Positions 45,382-57,515 of a stretch of 64,000 nucleotides of DNA are shown here, one piece after another. The notes beneath the pieces are model-generated. The model was not told the origin of the DNA and ran no database searches. It saw nothing but the letters and a program-made list of their open reading frames with translations. The stretch's first letter is position 1, and every line of letters begins with the position of its first letter. The stretch is from contig OX485806.1 in the NCBI GenBank assembly GCA_950295325.1, positions 20,584,001 through 20,648,000 of the forward strand, given 5' to 3'. The translations under genes were made by a program, and so were the position numbers. The stretch is from Polytrichum commune (Eukaryota > Streptophyta > Polytrichopsida > Polytrichales > Polytrichaceae).

Positions 45382-45969
45382 CTACACTAAATACTATACT
45401 TAGTGTCCCTTACTATTTGGATATACAGAAGTGCTATATCTTTTCACCATTGATGTAATTTATTACCAAGGAAAGTTGTTAGTGCTCTTTAATGTCCAAA
45501 CAACCAATTTAACATTTTTTCATAAAATATGAGATATATAAGAAATAGATATAGCATTGCGTAATTCTAAATAGTCATTGACGCCCAAGGCTGAATCGCA
45601 TTTGTGTTCGACTGGGTCCCGTCCATCCCACGCCTCCTTCACTGCTAAGTTGTCCTGCCCACACCTGCATGGGAACTCTTCCCCGTTGGGAATCAATGTG
45701 ACAGTATTTGGTCACTTAAGTCATTAAGCTCCTTTGGCATGTGATTAACTTCATCAATTAACTTGGGAATAATGAAAGTGATGTCAATATGAATATTTGT
45801 AATGTTAACTGGGTATTGTCACATTGGTTCCCAACGGGAAAGAGTTCCCATACAGGTGCGGGTAGGAAGACTGGGCAGTGAAGGAGGCGTGGGAGGGGCG
45901 GGGTCCAGTTCAACACATATGTGATTTAGCCCGGGGCGTCAGTGACACTAAATATCATTTTTGTGTAGT
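45382..45969. mobile_element. CTACACTAAATA-ended repeat interrupted by a Mutator-like MITE
   Basis: CTACACTAAATACTATACTTAGTG at the left and GTGACACTAAATATCATTTTTGTGTAG at the right; the section 45400-45580 resembles 20020-20190. Confidence 0.55.
45583..45937. mobile_element. Mutator-like MITE with long terminal repeats, 355 bp
   Basis: Termini GCCCAAGGCTGAATC / GATTTAGCCCGGGGC extend into ~60-70 bp of imperfect inverted sequence (CCCACGCCTCCTTCACTGC on one side, its complement on the other). Flanks GTCATTGAC (45574-45582) and GTCAGTGAC (45938-45946) match in 8 of 9 positions, the duplication length expected of Mutator-like elements. A relative lies at 57962-58367. Confidence 0.75.
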
Positions 45970-47086
45970 TCCTTGTTGAGAGGACCAAAGATAGCAAAAG
46001 CGAAGACATGAGAAGAAATTGTCCGTAGATGCTTTTGTGAGAGGCGACATGTGGGGAATGAGCCCACAAAGTAAGCCATGTCAACAGTGCAAGAAAAATT
46101 GAGACACATCTGCTTTGTAAGACTTGACGTGTGGGTATGAGATAATAATAATAATAAAAAACAGCATGTGAGCCCAGCCTTTTGGACACCCATCAATGCT
46201 CAAGATTGAAGTCTTCAATGCCCTTCAAACGCGATTTGGCCCTTCAAAATATACCTCTCTCAAAACAACCCTTCGAAACGCAACCCCAAATTGAAAATGA
46301 AGACGTCACTTGAAATCCTCAGTATAATCTACCCACCACAAGAACCAGCAAGTGTAGGGCATTGTCACTACAAGAAGCGGAGTTCAGATGGTTGGTTCTT
46401 AGTTCTTCACATTGTACTGGAAACATGTACCATATAATTCACGCACAAGTTTCATATGAGTTTTGTATTTCATTCCTATATTCTTGGGTCGACGTCTTGG
46501 GTTTGAACCAACCCTTCAACTGAAGAGCTAAAATATGAGAGCCCTTCAAAATGAAACTCATATGAGGGCTTCAATCTTGACCACTGACACCCATTGTAAA
46601 ATGGTCAAAATCCTCTAAAATGGGACATCTCTTCTTATGTGAGAATGTGAATTGAGGATTGTTGTGTAATGGTTACTGTTTTAAGAGAAAGATACCAATG
46701 TGTAATTTTGACAATGTTTTTGCATGTTTTTGACATTTGACAAGCAAACCCTTGCACCCAAAAAAAAGCACACATCAATTGACATGCACAATGTAAGTTT
46801 TGACATGTGGCGTGACTTGTGAAGAAACAAATCGCATGTCAGTTGACACGTACTACTAAGCATGTGACATTAAGGACACAATTTAGAAGAAAACGTAAAT
46901 GTCAATTGACATTTGTTTTTGTTTTTGAAAACATAACCTGACACTTTGGAATCGAAGTTGAACATCAAATGAAAATTGTCAAACATATATGCACCAAATA
47001 TTGACGAATTCCATCTTGAGAGCAGCTTAATGCTATGCATTTCTAAGCTCAACACACCTCATAATTTGCCTCTGGTGAGAATCCCT
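45970..47086. other. Non-coding stretch
   Basis: A CACTACAAGAAG word at 46368 looks like a CACTA terminus, but no partner end was found. Frequent TGACATGTG/TGTCAATTGACA words near 46690-46930 form small palindromes. No gene. Confidence 0.35.
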
Positions 47087-47254
47087 GGGGTGTGGACTCT
47101 TCATACCACGTATGCACGATCGTAAGAAGGGGTATCATTTTAGGTATTAGCATACATGGTATACATAAGGGAGAGATCTTATTTCTCTCTAGTGTGTACA
47201 TCTAGAAAGGCTATTGAATTTTCAAAGTAAAGGTAGATGTACAAAAGGGGGCCC
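47087..47254 (-). mobile_element. GGGCCACCTTTTGTACACC-type MITE, copy 2
   Basis: Inverse counterpart of 10693-10855; ends GTACAAAAGGGGGCCC before TAA. Left end GGGGTGTGGACTCTTCATACC. Confidence 0.6.
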
Positions 47255-48004
47255 TAAGGTTCAGGATACAAATTTGACAATAGATCTATTAGTTTTATCC
47301 AATTCACGTTTTCATCCATGGTGTCATATGGTCATAGTCCTCAATGACCACATATATGTACTTGTTAGGGATTGCATTTGGGTTATGGGTTTTTACAAGC
47401 TAAAGGCTCTTGGATCGCTCACATGCTTCCTTAAGTTTTTCTCTCTGGATTTCGGCTCACTTATTATGCTCTTTTCTTTGTTTGTTTAATATAATTGTGA
47501 GTTACATGCTATGGATGAGAAAACATCCAATGGCTAAGTTCTCATTGGAAAGTGATAATAAATTTTATGTTTAATGAAGGCTTGTTTAACCCATGATTTA
47601 TATTTTATATATATAGTGGAGGCATTTATCACATCAAATTGAAAAAAAAAGTAAATTTAAATACACAAGTCCATTTTTCTAGCATGTTGTAAGCACGTAT
47701 GCATCGATTTTTCTCTATAAACTTCTTGTATATAGGGGGTTCATTTCATAGTGACCCACACAAGTCATTTAGGTTTCCAATGAAGAGTCCACCCCCATGG
47801 TGCTCTTACTCATATAATTTCATCACTAAATACACATACTCTTTGTCTATGCGATGATCAATCACAAACTTATATGTTTTGATTACACGTACATTGGTTA
47901 ATATTAAGATGATTATGCTTTGGCATCTTCATGTATGTGTTCTCTATACCTAGAGGTTGTGCATGTCTCGAAGTATCTAGGAACTCATTGTGTTTTTTTT
48001 TTAC
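47255..48004. other. Non-coding, nothing recognised
   Basis: AT-rich; a GAAGAGTCCACCC word at 47783 echoes the preceding MITE family. Confidence 0.3.
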
Positions 48005-48007
48005 TGA

Positions 48008-48452
48008 GGGGCGGTTTACACTATGGACCATGAAGTCGTCCCACGTAAGAGGCCTATTTTGCGTGGGACGACTTCATGGGACGACTTCCATGGTCCGAGT
48101 TACTAAAATATTAGTTTTCATGGTTCATGGGCCCTTCACTAGGTGTAAACCGAATGTGGACCATGAAGAATGACCATGCACCAAAAAGGCTTAAAACGGC
48201 ATTTTTCTGACATGGGCCCTTGCTCTTTTTCCCGGACCACCTCTTTTGCTTGTCCCAACGGAAAACCCGTTGGACCATGGCAGTGGATAGAGTAGGCTTA
48301 AAAAATAATATTTTGTGGACCTCAACCTCCGTGGTCACTCTGCCATTTTTTCCTTGGTGTAAACCCAAGTCGTCCCGGGACGACTTCAACGTCCAATCAC
48401 ATCGCTTAGACGGCCGTGGGACGACTTCATGGTCCATAGTGTAAACCGCCCC
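48008..48452. mobile_element. PIF/Harbinger-like MITE, 445 bp
   Basis: Begins GGGGCGGTTTACACTATGG and ends CATAGTGTAAACCGCCCC, with TGA on both sides (48005-48007 and 48453-48455). The terminal inverted repeat continues for ~35 bp (ACCATGAAGTCGTCCCACG). The frame at 48111-48461 (minus, 116 codons) is non-genic. Confidence 0.85.
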
Positions 48453-48492
48453 TGAACTCATTGTATCATATTGACCGTTGCTCCCAAACTCA

Positions 48493-49829
48493 GGGTTTGT
48501 TTACACCACAAACCATGAAGTTGTCCCATGGCCTTATAAGAGCGTTGATTGGTTGTCGAACTCATCCCAGGACCACTTTGGTTTACACCAAGGGGAAAAT
48601 GTCAGAGTGACCATGAAGGTCGAGGTTCTCAAAAGACATATTTTAAAGCCTACATAATTCACTGACATGGTTCAACGGGTTTTGCGGTGAGAGAGGCAAA
48701 AGAGGTGATATGGTAGAAAAAAAACAAGGGCCCATGGCAGAGTAATGATGTTATAATAAAAATTTAATGAATTTATCTGAGGAAGTTTAGATACAACTCT
48801 ACCCGCTAGGTAAGGCTCACAAGGCACATTTCTTCAGCATTTGTGTGTTGTAATGGATCTTGAGAAGCAAGTTTGCCCTTTGTGCGCGTTGACCATATCA
48901 TAGGCCATGAGACACACCACTTCTTCCATGCCCTCCCCCTTGAACCAACTCCCACCTTTTTCACCAAACAATGTGGGACAACGTACTTGCAAATCTATAG
49001 ATCTAACATAATGAGTTTAGTTACAATAGCAATATACCAGAACCGTCATGATGTCAAATTATTCACATCTCTATTGAAATTACGGAATATCAAAAATCAC
49101 ACCAAACCCAACACATCTAGAACTCCATAATTCAAGTACACATGATTGTAGTACAATGCATGGAAATTTTAATTCACCATATTCCTAAGCAGGGAGAACC
49201 GCCTGCTGCTTACAAATGAACTGGTTGAGATTGAGATATCAGGTTCGTAAGTGATCTATTTACATGAATCTTTTCAAATACACCTCAAATTGATAAAGAA
49301 AAACCAAAAAATGTCCACATGTAACTAGTTGCACTTGGAAACACTAGGATCTTGACAAATCATGGCCAAAAATATTTCCAGACACTTATCATAACATACT
49401 CAACCAGGTGACAAAAAGTGGGTTGCAAATAATGTTCAATGTACAACACAAGGTACATGTCACATGTAAATTATAATGGACATTTACAAATTAAATTGCT
49501 CATTTTGTTTGTAAAAATTATTGTGAGAAGATCTGCAAGCCACACCTTTGACACATCTAACACGAAGTGAAGACAAGTGAAGCCAAGAAAAGACAAGAGA
49601 ATGGTCAAACTTGACTTCTGTTTTTCAAAAATGCCCTTTTTGGGCATATATTAAAAAATTCAGCACATTCACTTTTTGGTGCATGGTCATTCATCTTGGT
49701 CCACATTTAGTTTACACTTGTGACCTAGTGAGGGGCCCAAAGACTTTGTAAATTGATCTTTTAAATATCGGACCATGGGAAAAGGCCATCTTGCATGGTC
49801 CGACTTCATGGTCCATGGTGTAAACCGAC
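48493..49829. mobile_element. Probable decayed relative of the 445-bp MITE with later insertions
   Basis: Left end GGGTTTGTTTACACCACAAACCATG; possible right end GACTTCATGGTCCATGGTG followed by TAAACCGACC at 49820-49830. Between them lie unrelated sequence and the GGGAGA copy at 49192-49386. Whether both ends belong to one element is inference. Confidence 0.4.
49192..49386 (-). mobile_element. GGGAGA-ended ~220-bp repeat, copy 5 (inverse)
   Basis: GGGAGAACCGCCTG at the left, ATGTCCACATGTAACTAG inside, ATGGCCAAAAATATTTCC at the right. Confidence 0.65.
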
Positions 49830-49830
49830 C
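49821..49830. repeat. Target-site duplication of SINE copy 2 (left)
   Basis: TAAACCGACC, repeated at 50197-50206. Confidence 0.85.
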
Positions 49831-50196
49831 GAGCACCACGGGCCTTGGCTTGGTGGTTAGGGCTCATGGCCCCCCAATGAGGAGGTTGTGGGTTCTATTC
49901 CCCATGCCGGCGTGGTGCTCACCACCTTAGTCCACCCAACTATGGTGGGGGGTCCTTGGACCTTGTTGTATGGGTACCTCAAAGCCCTTTGGGGGGATTC
50001 TATGTCCGGTATCCTCAAGGCACTAGTGGCTAGCTAGGAACTAGTACAGTGTGTCACTATAGTGCCCACCCCGAGAGGGGTTAGTAGTCCTGCACCACTG
50101 GTATTATGCCCTAAGGGTATTATACCAAGGGTGGATCGAACGGGCATTCCAATCACGCTGATCACATGGTCAACGTTTCTTCTCTCTCTATCTCTA
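49831..50196 (+). mobile_element. tRNA-derived SINE, copy 2
   Basis: 366 bp on the plus strand, A box TGGCTTGGTGG (49846-49856), B box GGTTCTATTCC (49891-49901), 3' end with TTCTTCTCTCTCTATCTCTA. Flanked by a perfect 10-bp duplication that is itself the end of a TTTACAC-type MITE. The 5' two thirds are almost identical to 2766-3132; the tail shares only the GTTTCT..TATC flavour. Confidence 0.9.
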
Positions 50197-50206
50197 TAAA
50201 CCGACC
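50197..50206. repeat. Target-site duplication of SINE copy 2 (right)
   Basis: Second TAAACCGACC. Confidence 0.85.
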
Positions 50207-50684
50207 TTTATAGTGATTGTGCACGTTATATCATGAAGGAATCAATTCATATTTAAGCTGAAACGAAATGAATATCAACCGTTTAGAAATATATGTTAAG
50301 ATTTGATGTCAAAGAGAAATGACTCCGATGTTCCCACATGCGTGAATTATGGTGTTGCTTCACCTTCGAGCAGATATACTCATTGTGATCAAACAGAAAC
50401 AAAAAAATTGTGCCTAAAACATAATGGATGGAAGGGAAATTTGTCCATTGATTAGGGCAGTAGGCCGATCCGGTCTAGGTTACTATAGAAAACCAATTGA
50501 GAATGCCCTATCAAAAAGACTCTTGAAAGCGATAAGAACAAAACTTTAGAATCATGATTTTCATTTTTATTTTGGATTGTATTTCTGTCCCATCCATTGA
50601 TGGTAGGAGATCATAATGGGCATGAGCCCTTACCTTTCCAGAAAGACATGTACATTGTTAACTACATGCATCATGCGCTAAAAA
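50207..50684. other. Non-coding, nothing recognised
   Basis: Spacer between the SINE and the next MITE. Confidence 0.3.
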
Positions 50685-51373
50685 GGGCCATTTCGCACTC
50701 AAGACCAAAGGCCAATGACCATTGCATTCGAAGACCTCTCATTGGTCGAAAAGCCAGAGACTATTCAAGTTCATTTCACACTAGAAGGTGAAGGTCTAAG
50801 GGTTCAAAGAAATTGTCACGGATGAAAAGCCTATATGGATTCATGCATGACATATCATAAACAATGTGTCATGGTATGTCAAAATTTGCATCAGGACCAC
50901 TTCCAAGAAGTGGGTTTGGTACAAAATTTGGCATACCCTCGGGGGGGGGGGGGGGGGGGAACTGCGTTAAAAAGTTAAGGACATAGGTGCGAACAACCAT
51001 TATTTTATAGGGGGGTATTACTTTCAATTCTTCTTTTTTTCACATGCTATCATTAGGTAATTTTCTACTTTGGGTTCATAAAAAAATGGCTTGCATTACT
51101 TATAATTCCAAATTACCTATTATTCCATACCCTATAATACTTTAAAGATGTCCAATGCCATTTTTGATACCCTATATTATTCTTAAGTCCATTTATAATT
51201 TTTTGCCCCCATGTTTTTTAAATACCCTATCATTTGTTCGCACGTATATTGCTACTCCAACCAATGACTACCCCCCCGAGGGCATACCATGTTCATGGTA
51301 CAGCCTTTGGATGAGAATCAAGGGCCCTCACAACTAAATGTTCACGATCTTGGACTCGTGTGTGAAGTGGCCC
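50685..51373 (+). mobile_element. 604-bp-type PIF MITE interrupted by a hAT-like element
   Basis: GGGCCATTTCGCACTC at the left and CGTGTGTGAAGTGGCCC before TAA at the right. The left half (TTCACACTAGAAGGTGAAGG) and the hairpin near 50870-50938 correspond to the 604-bp element. Confidence 0.75.
50938..51280. mobile_element. hAT-like MITE with G-run terminus, 343 bp
   Basis: Termini CTCGGGGGGG and CCCCCCCGAG, flanked by GGCATACC on both sides (50930-50937 and 51281-51288). Subterminal GGTGCGAACAA / TTTGTTCGCAC and ATAGGG / CCCTAT words are also inverted. The left G run is about 19 bases, the right C run 7. Confidence 0.8.
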
Positions 51374-53830
51374 TAAGTTACAACATCAAGAGCACAATCG
51401 GTGGCTTATCCAGCTCGCAAATATACTTACTTTGGTCATCACCTCAACTTACACACTATGGTAGATGGTGCTAAAACCATCAGTTTAAGTGCCAACGAGC
51501 ATCATTTTTATACTCCATAGTGAAAAGGTTTTGAATGTTTCTTGTTAGCAATTGACAAAGGACTCCAACGCATCATAGCATATCTAATTTGAAACACACA
51601 TGCACAACTTATAAAGGTGTCGAAGTTTGATGGTGCATGACCTAAAATCAATTTGGGAGCATGATATTAACCTTTAAGTGTCCGAGAGGTATATAACGGA
51701 CATCTCTAAAGCCATGTCGTCGATTTTAGTGTTTACTTTAAGAAAGTTAGCACCCACTTGTTTTCATATCACTAATGTAGAGGTGCTCTATCTTGTTTAA
51801 ACTCTTCTACTTCTTCAAATACGCAATTTATAGAGGCCCAAGAGTTTCAACTTCTCTATAAGGAATCAACTATCAAAATCCCACAATCTTTGACTAGATA
51901 GAATCTAAGCTTCAACAAGATTGAATGTAGAGCCTTGTGTTATGTAGGACATTGGTTTTAAAATGCACACATGAAGTGAATGAGATTGTGCATGACATAT
52001 TATGCATGACACATTTGTACAAAATTTTCTATATGGCACCTTATGAAGGACACTCTGTGGATGACACTTTCTACATGCTAGAAAAAAGTGGATGGATACA
52101 AATTAGAGTAATTTTGAAAATAACATTTTATTTCATGGTTGAACATCAACTCGAGTTAACATAATTAATAAAGTGCATAATTCTAATAGTTGATCTAGTT
52201 TACAAATGTGGCAGCTAAGGTCTCTCCTAATATTATTCCTCATAATGGAAGTTGCCACTTCCATGATTCGGTACTATGTTTTGCCCTTGAACAAGAAAGA
52301 TGACTAACGATGCCACTAGCTTGCTGGGCATTCCCATATGAAAGCATACGTAGAATGCTAAACTAAGGCAACCGGGTTAGATCTAACATCTAGGTCGTTT
52401 GTCTTGTAGTTGGGTTTGAGGTCAATGAAATTGGCTGTCATGTAGTGAGAATTGTAAGTGTTTTGCACAAACCACAACATGTTTCATGCCTTATTTTGAT
52501 TTATTGTGCTACAACCACAAACTTAGCAAATCAATATGTTATGTATGCGTAGATGTATGTTATTAGAAAAACAAGTCCACGTTATTAAACCGAACGGATT
52601 AACTAAATGATTAGAAACTCGTAGACTTATAAGTGATGATCCAGTCGAAGGAGTATGGAACAATCATGAGTTTACACTAACATAAACGGTGGATTATAAT
52701 GAATCAACATAATCATCAGATGTAGCAAACTCTCATAGCGCCACATCAACTACCAATACATAATCGAATTGAGTGATCAAAAATTCTCATGCACAACCTA
52801 CAAATCATGTGAATGTAGGCACAAAACAAGCGGGTGTCTACATTGAGCTATAGAGTATTAGCATCACATGCTTAGAGAGGAAGAGCACTTGATTACATGC
52901 ATTATTTGTATGAAAGAGTTGTGCGCTTTAACAAGTTCAAATCCGTTAATATCATTGCAGTACACATTTGTAAATCCGGTGCATAACACATTTGCATAAC
53001 AAATTAGCAAATGTGCTGCAAAACCGAGGAGATGGGAACATGGAACGTTCCTAATGTCCAAAAAGAGTTTATGGCTTGAAGTATGATTAACATCGTTAGA
53101 GCTTACTCCGTCCATAGTTCTATCCGATTATGCAAGCACATGGGTATGACCAATAAATTATGGTCAGGGCACTGACGCGTGGACAGGAGCAATAAATTAT
53201 GGTGCGGACATTAACACGTGGGCTAGGGGCGACGGATTCTTAAACGGACAAAACTCGATAGGGGTGCTTTAACATCCGGCAATGATATCCGCCACCAAAT
53301 GTTATGATTTATTGATTCAATGCAACAAATACCGTAGTAGGTATGGTCACTCGAGTCCAATACTACTAGGGTTCTTATTCCATCCAATATTCTATAGTGT
53401 CACTAAGAGGTGAAGAAAAAGAAAACAAAAGCAGAGCATTGTTGGTGCTTTAACTTAGCATCAAGGTCCACCACCGTGACTTTGAGCCCGTTGTTCGTCT
53501 ATAGGACCTATACATTCATGCAACAATAGCCCCACGTGACTCTTTGTAGGTTTAATGACTCCATGCTTTTCCGAAATGGGTGGATTCTAAGGTACCCGAG
53601 CCTAAAACGGGCATCAATTGTAAAGCGGTCAGAATCTTCTAAAATATAGCAATGTATCTTCATTTTCAAAGAGAAAACTTTAAAATTATTGTGCAGTGGC
53701 AACCTTTATATGTGTATGTTAAAGGCTCATTGCTTACCAAAAACATGTTTTGTTTCTTTGTAGATGAAAGCAATGGCCATGACCAACAACCTTAGTTGTT
53801 GGACCCATGAGTTCTGGAGAGAGGAGTCAG
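51374..53830. other. Non-coding stretch
   Basis: AT-rich. A short direct repeat of CAATAAATTATGGT.(C/G)GG (53150-53215) is present. No recognised gene or element. Confidence 0.35.
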
Positions 53831-54174
53831 TGCCCGGGAAGTTTTTGGGCATAGTCGGTCAACATCCTAGTGATTCTAAATAAATTTCCAGCCAGTTACA
53901 TCACTACAACAAAACGCATGTTTTATGACTACAATTTCTGATTGCACTCAGTCATATTTTGGGATTTATGGCTGAGTGCAATCATAAATTATAGTCATAA
54001 AACATGCGTTTTGTTGTAGTGCATGTTGACATCTTTTCGTCTTTGCTTTATTCATTTGAGGTATATTCCATAGATTCTTCTAAAATTATCGGTAATTCTT
54101 CTGAAATTTCCAACTTCAACCGGTTATTTCTCAAACTCAACCGATTCATTTGTAACTAACCGCCGGTTCTTCCT
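53831..54174 (+). mobile_element. GGGAGA-ended ~220-bp repeat, copy 6, interrupted
   Basis: TGCCCGGGAAGTTTTTGGGCATAG at the left, AACTAACCGCCGGTTCTTCC at the right; split by the 120-bp CACTA-like MITE inside GTTACATGTTGACATC. Confidence 0.8.
53902..54021. mobile_element. 120-bp CACTA-like foldback MITE
   Basis: Begins CACTACAACAAAACGCATG and ends with its reverse complement GTTTTGTTGTAGTG; most of its length folds on itself, e.g. GATTGCACTCAG / CTGAGTGCAATC. Flanked by CAT on both sides (53899-53901, 54022-54024). Copies of the host repeat at 8058 and 23885 show the uninterrupted GTTACATGTTGACATC, so the 3-bp duplication is verified by empty sites. Confidence 0.92.
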
Positions 54175-55420
54175 GGACATAGGAGGGAATTATCACATAC
54201 GAATGTACTTCTCCTTCATCCAACAACAACAAAATTTATGGTCGATTTGTGTCAAATGACTTGGACTGTACTAATTCGGGACTTTAAAGCCAATTATGAT
54301 GTTAATCAATTTTTAAGAAAACCTCCAAGTTGCATACTATTTTAGGATTTTTATAGTGGATGAATGAGAGGTACGATCATATGTGATCATTCCCTCTCTT
54401 CCTTGATTCCTTCCTCGTGGTCATCTAGTGGAACTCTTATTGTTTTGTTTTTCTTTACATTGGTGGCTTGGTCTTAGTGGAAGCGGAAGAGAGGACCATG
54501 ATAATTTAGAAAGGCTCATTGACACCCATCTAGAAGATAATTATCATCATGTATCAACACTTTTGGGGATTGAGTGTCAAAGTTTGTGAAGCCACCTTGT
54601 CAAAACAGTCGAGTTAATTGTAAAGTATGGGATTGATTGGGGTCAAAATGCCCTAATGGTCCCTTGTTTTGAGTGTAATTGTTTTTTTGAGTTGCATAAC
54701 ATTATTCAGCGATGTGAGTTAGTTTCATGACCTTGGAATCTATCAATCAAATTATGTGTCCCCCCGAACAAAGTGAGAATATTCAATTATTATTCATACA
54801 TTTAGGCTAATGCTTGGAAATTTGGGTGGAGTTAGGGTGAGTTTTCATGTGGGCTACTCACCCATTAGATTCTAGATAAGAATGGATAGTAGGTGTTCAC
54901 ATGTAGTTAACCCTTAAAGGACATATGCTTTCCCCATACCACACCCAAAATATCTTTTAAAATTCATTTTAAGCATGATTAACCAATTAATTTACATAGG
55001 CTCTATTCTAAAGTAGTATAGATCTTGCTAAGGTGCTCGATTTGGCATTCTAAAAACCCCATTTGGTGCAATGGAGTAGAAGTTTTGAACAGGATTCTCC
55101 CAAAATAATACCAAGCCCGTGGGGCAGCATTGTCCTTTGAGGGTTAAGCACAAGCTACCATTCAACCACATTTTGACAGTCCACTAGAATATGGAGGGCC
55201 ATGGACACATACCACTAGACTTCCATGAGCCCACTGAAGAATCTTAAACCTACAAGTGCCGATTATCAAAGAATTGAAGGCCACTTTTAGGAGGATATTA
55301 GCTAGTTGGCCCGTACAAACCCACCCCACTAGATTCCCTCTACATTTGGGTGGATTTTCCCTTATTCACACTAGAATTTGGTGGGCGAGCCGCCTACACG
55401 GAAACTCACATGTATACTCC
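54175..55420. other. Non-coding, nothing firm recognised
   Basis: GTTTTCATGTGGGCTACTC (54842) resembles the terminus of the 63226 element but has no clear partner. No gene. Confidence 0.3.
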
Positions 55421-55426
55421 CGGCAC

Positions 55427-55560
55427 TATTCACACGAATCATTATTCATCGTGGCACTATACACATGAAACATTGCTCATCCCAATATTATTCATTGAAA
55501 ATATTGACATTATTCACAATGTTGACACTATTCATATTGGCACTATTCATTATCAATTTC
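55427..55560. repeat. Degenerate CACTATTCA repeat
   Basis: Repeated words CACTATTCA, ATTATTCA, ACATTATTCA and CACTATTCAT in close succession. Confidence 0.6.
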
Positions 55561-57460
55561 TTCCTATTTTCTCAATTTCTTCTTATTTATAAGTTCCTTC
55601 CCATGAAGGTAAGATAGTGGAGGCCCATGTCAGATGCTAAGTATAAAATGGAACACAACCATGTGGTTGAATAATGTTATGTGCAACACTAACATGTTTT
55701 ATCTTTACAAAACTAAGATTTTCTTGTTTTCTTTGTCCCTTTGGTACACATGCATCTCATTGCTTCTCTCAACACTTTTGTACTTCCAAAATAGAATCAA
55801 CACAAGAAATTAATTCAAATTTGCTCAAAGGTCATACCAAAATAACTTCCCTCCCTAGTTTTGTTTTAGGTCACTAACAAAAATGTTGGAAGTGGAAGAT
55901 ATGGACAAGTCCCCTCAAAAAACTTGAGTTGGTCCCACTTTACAATCACATGTAGCAAAACAACATACAACACAAAACTTAACATCTTAATGCAATAGAC
56001 TTTCAACCCCTGACCACTACAACCCTAAACCCTTCATTATCTTTTGTAATGCACGTAACTTCACATATTTACACTTACCCTAATGTAAGGTAGCATCACC
56101 TTACACCAAGAAGTTAAGCTATTTGGTACACATATGGCAGCTGTATAAACCAAAAATATTTATTTCCATGTGGAAGAGAGGATACCAAGTGTACCCCAAA
56201 TATTAATATAATATAATTGAAGTGAAAATCATGTTGTCACCCGAACTTGTTAGGGAAACATGAGATTCACATGGTGAAAATTCTCATAATCAATATGTAC
56301 TAATTATGCAAGATTTGAAGGTGTTGGTTTCAACACCCTCTACCTAATCAGCAACAAAATTAGAATATATGACCTCCTACCTCCAAGGCAATATGTAAAC
56401 CAACTTCACACGTCCACCTTGCATGTGCGGTGTACACTTACATAAACAATAACATGGATATAACGTTGCTTAAGCCAAGCGCAATACTCAAAAAAATATC
56501 AATCTTGAGTAGAATTTCATGATGGACCTAATGCAATGTATAATTAGTCCTACAAACTTAAGTTTGTGTGTTCTCAAATGGGTTGTAACTTATCTAGAGT
56601 TCAACTCTCTTGACCACATTATTCCCCCTCCAAACTTTACCAAATTTTCCTTGAATAATGAAACATTTTTAACTTCCTTCTTATTTTGCTTTAGGGTTTG
56701 AGCTTTGACACCCTCAGCATGAGTTGTACTCCCATCATTTATATGATGATTATTCTATATAAGTTCACATGGTATTATTTGTTTAACCTCATATTGTTAC
56801 TTAGTGACATGGACCCCTCAAAATATAACAGCAAAATGTTGGGAGTTCAGTCTAAATTTGAGTCTTCTGCTCAACTTTTTGAGCATCCCACTCTTATATT
56901 CTTAGGGCCCACAAAATGAGAGTTGAACGATGAGTGATGTTATGTCATTGTAGAAAGATTTTAAGTATTACTTAGTTCCATTTTGAGCTAAAACTTTGAT
57001 AAGTTGACCATCCAAAACCAACCAAGTTAGAATTTTTCCAATTCACGCACTTTGATGGGGCTTTATTAGAATGTTCCAATGCCATAACTCCAAAAAGGCC
57101 CTCAATTTGATTGCACATTGAATTCTTACTATAGAAAAAATTTGAAGGTTCTTTCTATACCTTAGTTGCCCCTTTTAGATAACCACAACATTTAGTCTGA
57201 ATGTGAGAAATATTTAGAAATATTATGTGAAATATCGTAAGTCCCACAAAACAGTGTTATGGATCTAAATAATGTAATACAAAATATTAAATTGGGATTG
57301 GAGATTAAATGGTCATTAGAGAAAGGACCCGCGCGCGCGGGCGAGGGGGAGGGGAGCAAAATTGGGAGATTTCTCATCTCTTCACATTTTGATCAGATCA
57401 CTAATACAAACATGGAGGTTATTTGTCATGGGTATCTAAGACATTCTTCAGTTGAAAGCC
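55561..57460. other. Non-coding stretch
   Basis: AT-rich, no recognised family. A CGCGCGCG run lies at 57331-57338. Confidence 0.3.
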
Positions 57461-57462
57461 TT

Positions 57463-57515
57463 GCATTGCATTGCATTGCATCACATCACATCACATCACA
57501 TCACATCACATCACG
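57463..57515. repeat. Pentanucleotide microsatellite
   Basis: About four TTGCA units followed by about seven TCACA units. Confidence 0.9.

Noticed and set aside
46368..46380. Start of a CACTA element
   Set aside because: The CACTACAAGAAG word is suggestive, but no matching inverted end or duplication was found within the window.
48111..48461. 116-residue minus-strand frame as a gene
   Set aside because: It lies inside the 445-bp MITE and reads through its terminal repeats.
49846..49901. A genuine tRNA gene
   Set aside because: A and B boxes are present, but no cloverleaf with acceptor pairing could be formed and the unit is a duplicated, target-site-flanked SINE.
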